Source: an uncultured Clostridia bacterium (lineage in GTDB: Bacteria > Bacillota > Clostridia > Monoglobales > Firm-18). From it: a stretch of 11,098 nucleotides of DNA. The position numbers and the translations under genes are program-made. Shown piece by piece: positions 1 to 6,617 of this stretch (positions are counted from its first letter, which is position 1; every line of letters begins with the position of its first letter). Under the pieces are notes generated by a model. That model had not been told where the DNA came from, did not search any database, and saw only the letters and a list, made by a program, of their open reading frames with translations. Location: contig CALDNB010000142.1 in NCBI GenBank assembly GCA_937914775.1, forward strand, positions 1-11,098, written 5' to 3'.

Positions 1-72
1 TTGCAAAGATGACAAGCCGAAATACACCGAAATTACGCGGTTTAAGGCGTGGTTCGGATGGCTTCTGTCACC
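1..72. repeat. Possible interspersed repeat fragment, non-coding left edge
   Basis: This stretch lies just past the stop codon of the asp23-like gene. It is close to half G+C, while the other intergenic regions here are strongly AT-rich. An imperfect hairpin is visible: CCGAA (27-31) pairs with TTCGG (53-57), and ACGC (35-38) pairs with GCGT (47-50), separated by a small internal loop. No T-run follows on either strand, so it does not look like an ordinary terminator. Two plus-strand frames are open across it, one of them only as far as a stop near 75, but neither has a start with a ribosome binding site. Similar GC-richer, multi-frame-open segments are typical of small dispersed repeats in clostridial genomes; that identity is an inference from composition and structure only. 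The element may continue beyond the window. Confidence 0.3.
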
Positions 73-426
73 CTAACTCACACGAACGCTTTCTACATTA
101 ACGCTTACTGATTTTACAATAAAGCCTGTAAGGTTCTCAATGTCGTATTTAACTCTTTCGATTATGCCGTCGCAAATTGTTTTTATATTTGCACCATATT
201 GTATTATTACATGTATTTCAATTACAAGACCGTCTTCGTTAGAAGTAACTTTAATGCCTTTTTTGGCTGATGACTTCTTAAGTAGTGATGCCAGACCGTC
301 TGCTGTGTTTCGTGTAGCCATACCAACTACGCCGTAGCATGTCATAGCGGCTTCACCGGCAATACTTGCCAAAACATCGTTGTCAACCATAATTTCTCCA
401 CAACTGTTTGTTATTGAAGCATACAT
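73..426 (-). CDS. Asp23/Gls24 family envelope stress protein
   Basis: A 117-residue protein of the Asp23/Gls24 family (DUF322), small proteins tied to the cell envelope and alkaline or envelope stress in Firmicutes. The family core is clear: a G-x-I-x-V-x-x-D-V-L-A-x-I-A-G start (residues 10-24), then CYGVVGMATRN (30-40), a beta-rich centre and a VKYDIENLTG-like segment (92-101) before a VSVNVESVRV end. The start at 426 has AAAGG about ten bases upstream and keeps the N-terminal segment usual in clostridial members. An internal ATG at 390 has a better-spaced GGAG but would cut the conserved beginning. In many Firmicutes this gene is followed by a DAK2-domain kinase gene (yloV type); here the next 72 bases are non-coding, so that partner is either outside the window or displaced. 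A promoter is proposed at 459-487. Confidence 0.9.
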   Translation of the reverse strand: MYASITNSCGEIMVDNDVLASIAGEAAMTCYGVVGMATRNTADGLASLLKKSSAKKGIKVTSNEDGLVIEIHVIIQYGANIKTICDGIIERVKYDIENLTGFIVKSVSVNVESVRVS

Positions 427-458
427 AAAATCACTGCCTTTCCATTTTATATATAATT

Positions 459-487
459 ATTTTAATACAAAACTCGGAAAATATCAA
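459..487 (-). promoter_or_regulatory. Candidate sigma-A promoter for the asp23-like gene
   Basis: Reading the minus strand, TTGATA (482-487) and TAAAAT (459-464) are separated by exactly 17 bases; each box matches the consensus at five of six positions. Transcription would begin near 452 and leave a leader of about 26 bases carrying the ribosome binding site. AT-rich DNA produces such matches by chance, so this is moderately supported. Confidence 0.5.
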
Positions 488-503
488 TACTATTTTGAAT
501 TTT

Positions 504-538
504 CAGTATATTTTTAACAGAAAATTAAAAAAATACTG
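504..538. promoter_or_regulatory. Imperfect dyad upstream of the TauE/SafE pair
   Basis: Two 13-base arms, 504-516 and 526-538, are complementary at 12 of 13 positions around a 9-base centre. The right arm ends 18 bases before the first TauE/SafE start codon, just before its ribosome binding site (AGGG near 544). It could be an operator or a leader hairpin controlling the transporter genes. I did not find a convincing -35/-10 pair for these genes. The arms are mostly A and T, so chance is a real alternative. Confidence 0.3.
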
Positions 539-556
539 GTAAAAGGGTGTGTAAAT

Positions 557-895
557 ATGCTTAGAATAACAGGATTTATCTCGGGACTGGTAAACGGTCT
601 TTTAGGTACAGGCGGAGGAATTATACTGGTAACCGCAACTAAAATTATGGGAGTAAAACCAAAGGTTGCCCATGCAACAGCGCTTACAGTTATACTGCCC
701 TTATGTCTTGTGTCAATTGTTATGTATTTTAAAAACGGACACTTAGAAGTATTACCTGCAGTACTGGTAGGTATAGGTGGGACTTTAGGCGGTTTTATCG
801 GTGCAAAGTTACTTAAAAAAACCCCCGACACCTGGCTTAAAATTCTTTTTGGTATTACAACTATAGTTCTTGGAGTAATGATGTTTCGGAGGTAA
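557..895 (+). CDS. Half-size TauE/SafE membrane protein, first of a pair
   Basis: A 112-residue, very hydrophobic protein that matches one repeat unit of the TauE/SafE (sulfite exporter, DUF81) family. Full-length members are about 250 residues and consist of two such units. The glycine-rich signature is present at GLVNGLLGTGGGII (10-23), followed by hydrophobic segments near 42-58, 64-86 and 92-110. Family members move sulfite, sulfoacetate or related small organosulfur or organic anions across the cytoplasmic membrane; the substrate here cannot be read from sequence. The start has AAGGG upstream. The gene ends three bases before the start of a second half-size copy, and its last codons contain that gene's ribosome binding site (CGGAGG), so the two are co-transcribed and probably form a heterodimer equivalent to one full transporter. 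Confidence 0.85.
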   Translation: MLRITGFISGLVNGLLGTGGGIILVTATKIMGVKPKVAHATALTVILPLCLVSIVMYFKNGHLEVLPAVLVGIGGTLGGFIGAKLLKKTPDTWLKILFGITTIVLGVMMFRR

Positions 896-898
896 TAT

Positions 899-1252
899 AT
901 GTACGTTGTACTGTTGATTGCAGGGTTGTTGTCAGGAATAATAACGGGAATGGGACTTGGTGGAATAGTGCTTATTCCCGCTCTTACTATGCTTCTTGAT
1001 TTTCCTCAAAAAGTGGCTCAGGGAATTAATCTTGTGTATTTTATACCTACTTCTCTTGTTGCACTTTTTGTTCACAATAAAAACAAAAATCTTGATTTTA
1101 AACTTACAAAACCTCTTGTAGTCTGGGGAGTTTTGGGAGCGTTTGCAGGGAGTATGCTGGTTGGAATTATCCCTGCACAGATTTTAAGAAAAATATTTGC
1201 AGTACTGCTTTTGGTAATTGGAATATATCAGGTTGTTACGGTAAAAAAATAA
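899..1252 (+). CDS. Half-size TauE/SafE membrane protein, second of a pair
   Basis: A 117-residue integral membrane protein, the second TauE/SafE unit of the pair. It opens with a hydrophobic segment and a glycine-rich loop GIITGMGLGGIVLIP (13-27), then hydrophobic stretches near 44-58, 72-92 and 97-113. It is clearly different in sequence from its upstream partner, so this is not a recent duplication; the two resemble the N- and C-terminal halves of full-size family members. GGAGG sits six bases before the ATG, inside the end of the preceding gene. The TAA stop codon lies inside the left arm of the terminator at 1250-1278. The likely working form is a membrane heterodimer with the preceding protein, exporting or importing an unidentified anion; this is inferred from family and gene order. 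Confidence 0.85.
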   Translation: MYVVLLIAGLLSGIITGMGLGGIVLIPALTMLLDFPQKVAQGINLVYFIPTSLVALFVHNKNKNLDFKLTKPLVVWGVLGAFAGSMLVGIIPAQILRKIFAVLLLVIGIYQVVTVKK

Positions 1253-1278
1253 AGGAATTGGTTAACCCAATTCCTTTA
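1250..1278. terminator. Shared terminator between convergent genes
   Basis: A perfect 12-base-pair stem (1250-1261 with 1267-1278) encloses a 5-base loop. On the minus strand it is followed by an interrupted T-run (TTTATTTTTTT), a good intrinsic terminator for nfnB. On the plus strand the tail is TTTATATATTTAT, weaker but plausible for the TauE/SafE pair. The left arm contains the TAA of the upstream plus-strand gene, and the right arm encodes the last residues of nfnB, whose stop falls in the loop. Confidence 0.85.
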
Positions 1279-2653
1279 TATATTTATCTATTGATTTTGC
1301 TGCTGTCTTCCCTGCTCCCATTGCAAGTATAACTGTTGCGGCACCTGTAACTGCGTCGCCTCCTGCAAATACGCCTTTAATGCTTGTTGCACCGCTTTCG
1401 TCTGCTACAATTCCACCCCAACTTTTTGTGTCAAGTCCCTTTGTTGTTGATTTAATAAGAGGGTTAGGAGTTTGTCCTATGGCAATAATTACAGTATCAA
1501 TATCTGTTACAAATTCGCTGTCGGGCTTTGGAACAGGTTTTCTTCTTCCTGATGCATCAGGCTCACCAAGTTCCATTTCCACACACTTGATACCTGTTAC
1601 AAAACCGTCTTCACCTGTAATTTCAACAGGGTTTGTAAGTGTTTTAAATATTATGTCTTCTTCTTTAGCGTGATGCACTTCTTCAAGACGTGCAGGCATT
1701 TCTTTTTCGGAACGTCTGTATATAATATATACGTCTTCAGCACCAAGTCTTTTTGCACACCTTGCAGCGTCCATAGCAACATTTCCGCCACCTACTACTG
1801 CCACTTTTTTTCCGACTCTTACGGGAGTATCGTATTCGGGGAATTTGTACGCTTTCATCAGGTTTATTCTTGTTAAAAATTCGTTGGCGGAGTAAACGCC
1901 GTTTAAGTTTTCACCGGGTATTTTCATAAAACTGGGCAAACCTGCACCGCTTCCTATAAATACCGCTTTAAAATCCTGCTCATTTAAAAGTTCGTCAATG
2001 GAAAAAACTCTTCCCGCAACCATATTGGTTTTTATATCAACACCCATTTCTTTTAGGGCGTCTATTTCTTTTTGTACTATTTCTTTTGGAAGACGAAACT
2101 GCGGAATTCCGTACATTAAAACACCGCCTGCGGTGTGGAATGCTTCAAATACAGTTACTTTGTAACCCATTTTCGCCAAATCACCTGCACAGGACAATCC
2201 TGCAGGACCTGAGCCGATAACGGCAACTTTTATACCGTTGCTCTTTGGTAATTCTATTTGTTCTTTGCCGTTTTTTAAATGGTAGTCTGCTACAAAGCGT
2301 TCAAGCCGACCTATGGCTACGCTTTCTCCCTTTATACCTCTTACACATTTGCTTTCGCACTGGTTTTCCTGAGGGCACACACGTCCGCAAACGGCAGGGA
2401 GTGAGTTTGTGGTTTTTATAATTTCGTAGGCTTTTTCATAATTGCCTTTTGCTATTTCCTGTATAAATTCGGGAATGCGGACGTTGACGGGACAACCGCC
2501 AACACAGGGCATATTTTTACAGTTAAGGCATCTTGTGGCTTCTTCGACCGCCATTTCTTCTGTGTAACCAAGTGCAACTTCGTCAAAGTTTTTGTTTCTT
2601 ACGTTACCTGCCTGTACGGGCATCTCTACTTTCTGTGGGGACATATTTGGCAT
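1262..2653 (-). CDS. nfnB: NfnB-type NADPH-binding iron-sulfur flavoprotein (GltD-like)
   Basis: A 463-residue protein of the glutamate synthase small subunit family. In the NfnAB complex this large subunit carries FAD and two [4Fe-4S] clusters, binds NADPH, and takes part in flavin-based electron bifurcation coupling NADH, ferredoxin and NADP. The N-terminal cluster domain shows C42-x2-C45-x4-C50-x3-C54 and C89-x3-C93-x5-C99-x3-C103. A first Rossmann motif GSGPAG is at 147-152 (FAD), a second VGGGNVAMDAAR near 285-296 (NADPH), and GVFAGGDAVTG near 429 closes the FAD site. The start has GGAGGG nine bases upstream. The ATG shares one base with the stop of nfnA (TAATG), so the two are translationally coupled. 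Such proteins are often annotated gltA or gltD; the adjacent nfnA-like gene argues for NfnB over glutamate synthase, as no large glutamate synthase subunit is present. Confidence 0.9.
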   Translation of the reverse strand: MPNMSPQKVEMPVQAGNVRNKNFDEVALGYTEEMAVEEATRCLNCKNMPCVGGCPVNVRIPEFIQEIAKGNYEKAYEIIKTTNSLPAVCGRVCPQENQCESKCVRGIKGESVAIGRLERFVADYHLKNGKEQIELPKSNGIKVAVIGSGPAGLSCAGDLAKMGYKVTVFEAFHTAGGVLMYGIPQFRLPKEIVQKEIDALKEMGVDIKTNMVAGRVFSIDELLNEQDFKAVFIGSGAGLPSFMKIPGENLNGVYSANEFLTRINLMKAYKFPEYDTPVRVGKKVAVVGGGNVAMDAARCAKRLGAEDVYIIYRRSEKEMPARLEEVHHAKEEDIIFKTLTNPVEITGEDGFVTGIKCVEMELGEPDASGRRKPVPKPDSEFVTDIDTVIIAIGQTPNPLIKSTTKGLDTKSWGGIVADESGATSIKGVFAGGDAVTGAATVILAMGAGKTAAKSIDKYIKELG

Positions 2654-3477
2654 TATCTCATTCCCTCCATTCTGCAGTTATGCTCTTTTGTGGAACGGTT
2701 TTCATGGTCTTTATACATAGATGAACGTCTTATTGCTTCGTCAAAGTCAACAAGGTGACCGTCAAAGTCGGGACCGTCAACACAGGCAAATTTTGTTTCT
2801 CCGCCTACTGTTAAACGACATCCTCCGCACATACCTGTTCCGTCTATCATAATTGAGTTCATACTTACTATTGTTTTTATTCCGTAGGGTTTTGTAACGT
2901 TTGAAACTGCTTTCATCATTACCAAAGGACCTATTGCTATTACCATATCGTATTTATTGCCCTTTTCAAGCAGTTCTTTCAGTACATCTGTTACAAAGCC
3001 TTTGTCGTCTGTAGTTATATAAAGGTTGTCAGAAATAGCAGTAATTTCATCTTTTAAAATTACAAGATCGTCGTTTCTGAAACCTGTTATAACGTCAACT
3101 TTTGCGCCCATGTTGTGAAGTGCTTTTGCCTGAGGGTATGCTATGGCTGTGCCAAGACCTCCGCCGATAACACAGGCGCTTTTTACTCCGTCTAAGTGGG
3201 AGGGGGTACCTAAAGGGCCCACAAAGTCAAGAATACTGTCACCCTCATTTTTTGTATTAAGTTTTGAAGTTGTGGCACCAACAATCTGAAAAATAATGGT
3301 TACTGTTCCTTTTTCGCGGTTGTAGTCTGCAATAGTCAAAGGTATTCTTTCACCTTTTTCGTCAACTCTTAGAATTATAAACTGTCCCGCTTTTGCTTTT
3401 TTTGCAATATGAGGAGCATCTATTTCCATTAAAGTAACAGTGGGGTTTAACTGTTTTTTTGTTATAATTTTATACAT
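2653..3477 (-). CDS. nfnA: NfnA-type ferredoxin-NADP reductase subunit
   Basis: A 274-residue protein of the dihydroorotate dehydrogenase electron-transfer subunit family, the small subunit of NfnAB; it binds FAD, NADH and one [2Fe-2S] cluster. An FAD-binding beta-barrel occupies about residues 1-95 with RIPLTIAD at 44-51, followed by an NAD-binding domain starting at CVIGGGLGTAIAYP (102-115). The cluster motif is IDGTGMCGGC with C217 and C220, then C232; known NfnA uses three cysteines and an aspartate as ligands, and D212 is a candidate for the fourth. The frame is open upstream to 3552, but I chose the ATG at 3477: it matches the family beginning MYKI, has AAAGGA nine bases upstream, and lies about 25 bases after the predicted transcription start, whereas the longest version would start upstream of the promoter. 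Confidence 0.9.
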   Translation of the reverse strand: MYKIITKKQLNPTVTLMEIDAPHIAKKAKAGQFIILRVDEKGERIPLTIADYNREKGTVTIIFQIVGATTSKLNTKNEGDSILDFVGPLGTPSHLDGVKSACVIGGGLGTAIAYPQAKALHNMGAKVDVITGFRNDDLVILKDEITAISDNLYITTDDKGFVTDVLKELLEKGNKYDMVIAIGPLVMMKAVSNVTKPYGIKTIVSMNSIMIDGTGMCGGCRLTVGGETKFACVDGPDFDGHLVDFDEAIRRSSMYKDHENRSTKEHNCRMEGMR

Positions 3478-3508
3478 TTTATTCATTCCTTTTTGCATTT
3501 TCCTTTTA

Positions 3509-3537
3509 ATTATATACTTTTTTATATATAATTTCAA
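3509..3537 (-). promoter_or_regulatory. Sigma-A promoter for nfnAB
   Basis: On the minus strand TTGAAA (3532-3537) is followed after 17 bases by a perfect TATAAT (3509-3514). Transcription would start near 3502, giving a leader of about 25 bases before the chosen nfnA start at 3477. I see no strong terminator between the penicillin-binding protein gene and this promoter, so some read-through from the upstream operon into nfnAB is possible. Confidence 0.7.
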
Positions 3538-3553
3538 TAGAAATATTTGCATA

Positions 3554-4930
3554 TTATCGGAGATACTCTCTTATAATGTTTCTTACAATCGGTCCGCAGA
3601 CAGATGCACCGCTTCCGCCGCTGTATTCAAGCATAACGGCAACTGCAATTTCGGGGTCTTCTGCAGGAGCAAAGGCAACAAACCAGGTGTGCTCTTTGTT
3701 TTTCTGCATTACCGTCTGTTCGTTCTCCGCAGTTCCTGTCTTTCCTGCGACAGTAATGCCGTTAATAATAGCAGAAGTACCTGTACCCTGGGAAACTGTT
3801 TTTACCATCATATCAGTAATATAGTCTGCATTTTGTTTTGGCATAGCCACAGACTGTTGTTTGGGTTTTGTTGAAAGAATTGTAACCCCTGAATTGTTTG
3901 TGGCGTGGGACACAAGCCGTGGTTCCATAATTATTCCGTCGTTGGCAACGGCACAGGCAACAAGAGCCATTTGCAAAGGAGTAGCAAGGGTGTTGCCCTG
4001 ACCCATTGCAAGTGCCGCAGTTTCTGCATCTTCTTTTGCAGAGGAGGGGAATATGCTTTTTGCTACAGGAAAATCATAGTCGGGCTCTTTGTTGAAACCA
4101 AATTTTTCTGCAGTTAACTTTAATCTGTCAAAACCTGCAGTAACACCAAGGCTGCAAAAAGCAACATTACTTGAAACTTCAAATGCTCTGTCAAAAGTAA
4201 TGTTTCCGTATGCTTTGCCGCCGCTGTTACTTACGGTTTTTCCGCCTATTTCTATACTGCCTTTGTCTTCAAACACCGTGTCCTGAAGTCCCAGGTCCAA
4301 AGCAGCACTCGCAGTAAGTATTTTAAAGGTGGAGCCAGGGGCGTAAAGACCGCTTGTTGCTCTTGGCAAAAGTGGACTGTTTTCGTTATCTACAAGGGAT
4401 TCCCATTGCTCGGAAAGAGCGTTTGGGTTAAAGTCGGGTTTACTTACCATTGCAAGGATTTCACCTGTTTTTGGGTTTATGGCAACGGCTGAGCCGTTTC
4501 TGTTACCAATGGAATTGTATGCAACTTTTTGCAGATTGTGGTCTATGGTAAGGTAAAGGTTGTAGCCGTTTTTCTTGTTGCCTGTAATATTTAGCCCTCC
4601 CAGACCATACTGACCGAGCAAAAGTTGATTGTATTTTGATTCCAGAAGGCTTTTGCCGTAAATGCGGGAATTGTAGCCGATGATGTGGCTATACATATTG
4701 TCATAAGGGTATTTTCTTTCGCCGTCTTTTGACTGTGCTAAAATGACGCCCTCTTTGTCTAAAATCATACCTCTTTCAATATCTTCTTCATAAGCCCACT
4801 GGCGTTGGTTGTACGGACTTTTTGCCAGTTCTTCGGCTTTGAACAGTTCAAGATAGGTAAGGTATCCTATTAAAGACATAAACAAAACACATATTACTAT
4901 TAAAATGTTTATTATACGTTTGTCTGTCAT
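3554..4930 (-). CDS. Class B penicillin-binding protein (peptidoglycan transpeptidase)
   Basis: A 458-residue membrane-anchored transpeptidase that cross-links peptidoglycan outside the membrane and is a beta-lactam target. Residues 5-27 form a single N-terminal membrane anchor. A short non-catalytic region follows, then the transpeptidase domain from about 145. All three active-site motifs are intact: S200-T-F-K203 with the nucleophilic serine, S253-S-N255, and K397-T-G-T400. It is compact compared with 600-700-residue PBP2/PBP3 proteins and resembles actinobacterial PbpA. The open frame extends upstream to 5116, but the ATG at 4930 has GGAGG seven bases before it and begins directly with the membrane anchor. 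That start overlaps the stop of the upstream ftsW/rodA-like gene as ATGA, so the glycosyltransferase and transpeptidase are translationally coupled, as expected for a cognate SEDS-PBP pair. Confidence 0.92.
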   Translation of the reverse strand: MTDKRIINILIVICVLFMSLIGYLTYLELFKAEELAKSPYNQRQWAYEEDIERGMILDKEGVILAQSKDGERKYPYDNMYSHIIGYNSRIYGKSLLESKYNQLLLGQYGLGGLNITGNKKNGYNLYLTIDHNLQKVAYNSIGNRNGSAVAINPKTGEILAMVSKPDFNPNALSEQWESLVDNENSPLLPRATSGLYAPGSTFKILTASAALDLGLQDTVFEDKGSIEIGGKTVSNSGGKAYGNITFDRAFEVSSNVAFCSLGVTAGFDRLKLTAEKFGFNKEPDYDFPVAKSIFPSSAKEDAETAALAMGQGNTLATPLQMALVACAVANDGIIMEPRLVSHATNNSGVTILSTKPKQQSVAMPKQNADYITDMMVKTVSQGTGTSAIINGITVAGKTGTAENEQTVMQKNKEHTWFVAFAPAEDPEIAVAVMLEYSGGSGASVCGPIVRNIIREYLR

Positions 4931-6141
4931 TTTTCTACCTCCCTGTCTGATAACGCCTGAAGTACCCCTAACGCTATGAAACTTGACAAAAGGGAACTTC
5001 CGCCGTAACTGATAAACGGCATTGTTATACCTGTCAGGGGTATCAGTTTGATTACACCGCCTAAGATTATAAAGGTCTGCATACCAAACATAACGGTAAT
5101 TCCTGAAGCAATACATTTGTCAAAACCTTCGGGAAGTCTAAGGGCGATTTTTGCACCTCTGTATGTGAAAATAAAAAACAGTAAAATTATCGCTACGCCA
5201 CCGAAAAGCCCCAACTCTTCGCAAATGGCAGAAAATATAAAGTCTGTATGAACTGCAGGAATGTATTCGGGTTTCCCAAGTCCAAGACCGCTTCCAAAGA
5301 AACCGCCTGATGAAATTGCGAACAATGACTGTGCTATCTGGTAGCCTGTTTTTGAAACATCTGCCCAGGGGTTAAGCCATGTGGCTACACGTACCTGTAT
5401 GTGGTACATTGTAAGGTATCCCACACCGCCTCCTAAACCTGCAAGGAGGAAGTTACAAAGAATCAGCATAAGGTCGTGTTCGAAAATATATTCCATAGCA
5501 ATATAAATTATAAAAAACAGTACTGCAATACCCCATTCTCTTTGTAATACCAAAAAGCCGAGATACATATAGACGCAGAACAGTACCGCATATTTTTCTT
5601 TTATTTTTCCGAACACCAGTTTGTCTCTTTTTCCTGAAAAATAACTTGCAAGGAAAAAGATGTATAAAAGTTTAATAAATTCCGAGGGCTGAACAGACAA
5701 AAGACCTGCTCTTATCCAGTTTTTTGCCCCTCCGCTTCGGGTGCCGAACAAAAGAGTGGCAATAAAAAGAACTACCCCGAGGAGAAAATAAAAGGTCCCC
5801 ATTTTGTTAAGCACCTTTACATATTTGTATATAAAAAACGAAATGTAAAAAGCGCACACGGAAATAAGATACCACAGTATCTGCTTTATTCCGTAAGTGT
5901 AATTAATTCTGCAAAGCATAAGTGTACCTAAAACCACAAGCATACTTACTATTAAAAAAAGATACTCGTCACCTAATTTAAAATACACTATTGCAAAGTA
6001 TGTAATGGCGGAAATAAGCATAACTGAACCGCCGATGTATAAAATATTTACATCCATCGGCGTTCTGTAGAAAAACAATAATGCAAATGCCATTACTGTT
6101 GTTATTAACAATAAAATTATGGGTTTTTTCAAGGCTTTCAT
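4927..6141 (-). CDS. SEDS peptidoglycan glycosyltransferase (FtsW/RodA/SpoVE family)
   Basis: A 404-residue polytopic membrane protein with about ten hydrophobic segments. SEDS proteins polymerise lipid II into glycan strands and act with a class B penicillin-binding protein, here encoded by the overlapping next gene. Family signatures are GGAKNWIRAG (137-146), LSVQPSEFIKL (148-158), NPWADVSKTGYQIAQS (257-272), GLGLGKPEYIPAVHTDFIF (285-303) and the C-terminal PFISYGGSSLLSSF (375-388). D261 in the PWAD segment is a candidate for the catalytic acidic residue. The usual D-L-G-T-A segment is E-W-G-I-A here (202-206). GGGAGA lies upstream of the ATG and is made from the last codons of the FHA gene. 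I cannot decide from sequence whether its role is elongation, division or sporulation; the companion genes resemble the actinobacterial rodA-pbpA arrangement. Confidence 0.93.
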   Translation of the reverse strand: MKALKKPIILLLITTVMAFALLFFYRTPMDVNILYIGGSVMLISAITYFAIVYFKLGDEYLFLIVSMLVVLGTLMLCRINYTYGIKQILWYLISVCAFYISFFIYKYVKVLNKMGTFYFLLGVVLFIATLLFGTRSGGAKNWIRAGLLSVQPSEFIKLLYIFFLASYFSGKRDKLVFGKIKEKYAVLFCVYMYLGFLVLQREWGIAVLFFIIYIAMEYIFEHDLMLILCNFLLAGLGGGVGYLTMYHIQVRVATWLNPWADVSKTGYQIAQSLFAISSGGFFGSGLGLGKPEYIPAVHTDFIFSAICEELGLFGGVAIILLFFIFTYRGAKIALRLPEGFDKCIASGITVMFGMQTFIILGGVIKLIPLTGITMPFISYGGSSLLSSFIALGVLQALSDREVEK

Positions 6142-6144
6142 AAT

Positions 6145-6603
6145 TTATTCTCCCACAATTACGATTACAAATTCCACTTGTCCTATTCTTATTCTGTCTC
6201 CGCTGTCTAAAATAAGAGGCTCGTCCGTCATTCTTTCGCCGTTTATATATGTGCCGTTGGTGCTTCCCATATCGGCAATATACCACTCTTTGTCCTCAAA
6301 CCACAGTTGGGTGTTCTGGTTTGACATATACAGGTCGTTTATGGATATGGTACAGTCTTCGCCTCTGCCTATAATTACAACGTCGGAGGTAAGGGGATAG
6401 GAACTTTCCACGTCAAAATAAAGATTGTTTTTGTTGGTGATTACTTCTAAATATGTTGTGTCGTGCTGTGGCTTTCTTTTGTCGGTAGTTGATTTTTTAA
6501 TGTCAAGAAAAATCATACGGATAATGGCAAAAATAAACAGGTAAATAACCGTAACAAATATGTACTTTAATAGTGATGCAAGTACTGAATAAAAGCCTGA
6601 CAT
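6145..6603 (-). CDS. Membrane-anchored FHA domain protein
   Basis: A 152-residue protein with one N-terminal membrane segment (about 10-34), a basic linker, and a C-terminal forkhead-associated domain (about 72-150) that should face the cytoplasm. FHA domains bind phosphothreonine peptides. R80 in IIGRG, S94, and the D-M-G-S-T-N-G-T-Y-I-N-G segment (111-122) match the family; the usual S-x-x-H is S94-N-Q-N97, so the histidine is replaced by asparagine. The gene follows ymdB by 14 bases and precedes the SEDS gene by 3 bases. By analogy with actinobacterial fhaB-rodA-pbpA, it may read Ser/Thr kinase phosphorylation and pass that to the cell-wall synthase pair; this is inference. No kinase or phosphatase gene is in the window, though in Firmicutes a prkC-prpC pair often lies some genes after gmk. 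Confidence 0.9.
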   Translation of the reverse strand: MSGFYSVLASLLKYIFVTVIYLFIFAIIRMIFLDIKKSTTDKRKPQHDTTYLEVITNKNNLYFDVESSYPLTSDVVIIGRGEDCTISINDLYMSNQNTQLWFEDKEWYIADMGSTNGTYINGERMTDEPLILDSGDRIRIGQVEFVIVIVGE

Positions 6604-6617
6604 ATTATACCACCTCT

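Noticed and set aside
388..390. Internal ATG as start of the asp23-like gene
   Set aside because: It has a well-spaced GGAG, but the longer start at 426 keeps the N-terminal segment conserved in clostridial members and also has a ribosome binding site.
1380..2724. Several plus-strand open frames opposite nfnB and nfnA
   Set aside because: They lie opposite a well-supported gene with complete motifs, lack ribosome binding sites, and encode low-complexity serine- and cysteine-rich sequence typical of antisense frames.
3478..3552. N-terminal extension of nfnA to 3552
   Set aside because: The extension would begin upstream of a good promoter (3509-3537) and is not part of the family; the ATG at 3477 fits family, ribosome binding site and transcript.
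3440..3874. A 144-codon plus-strand frame across the nfnA-PBP junction
   Set aside because: It overlaps the nfnA start, its promoter and the PBP C-terminus on the other strand, has no ribosome binding site and no recognisable domain.
4931..5116. N-terminal extension of the PBP gene to 5116
   Set aside because: It runs inside the SEDS gene in another frame; the ATG at 4930 has GGAGG and starts directly at the membrane anchor.
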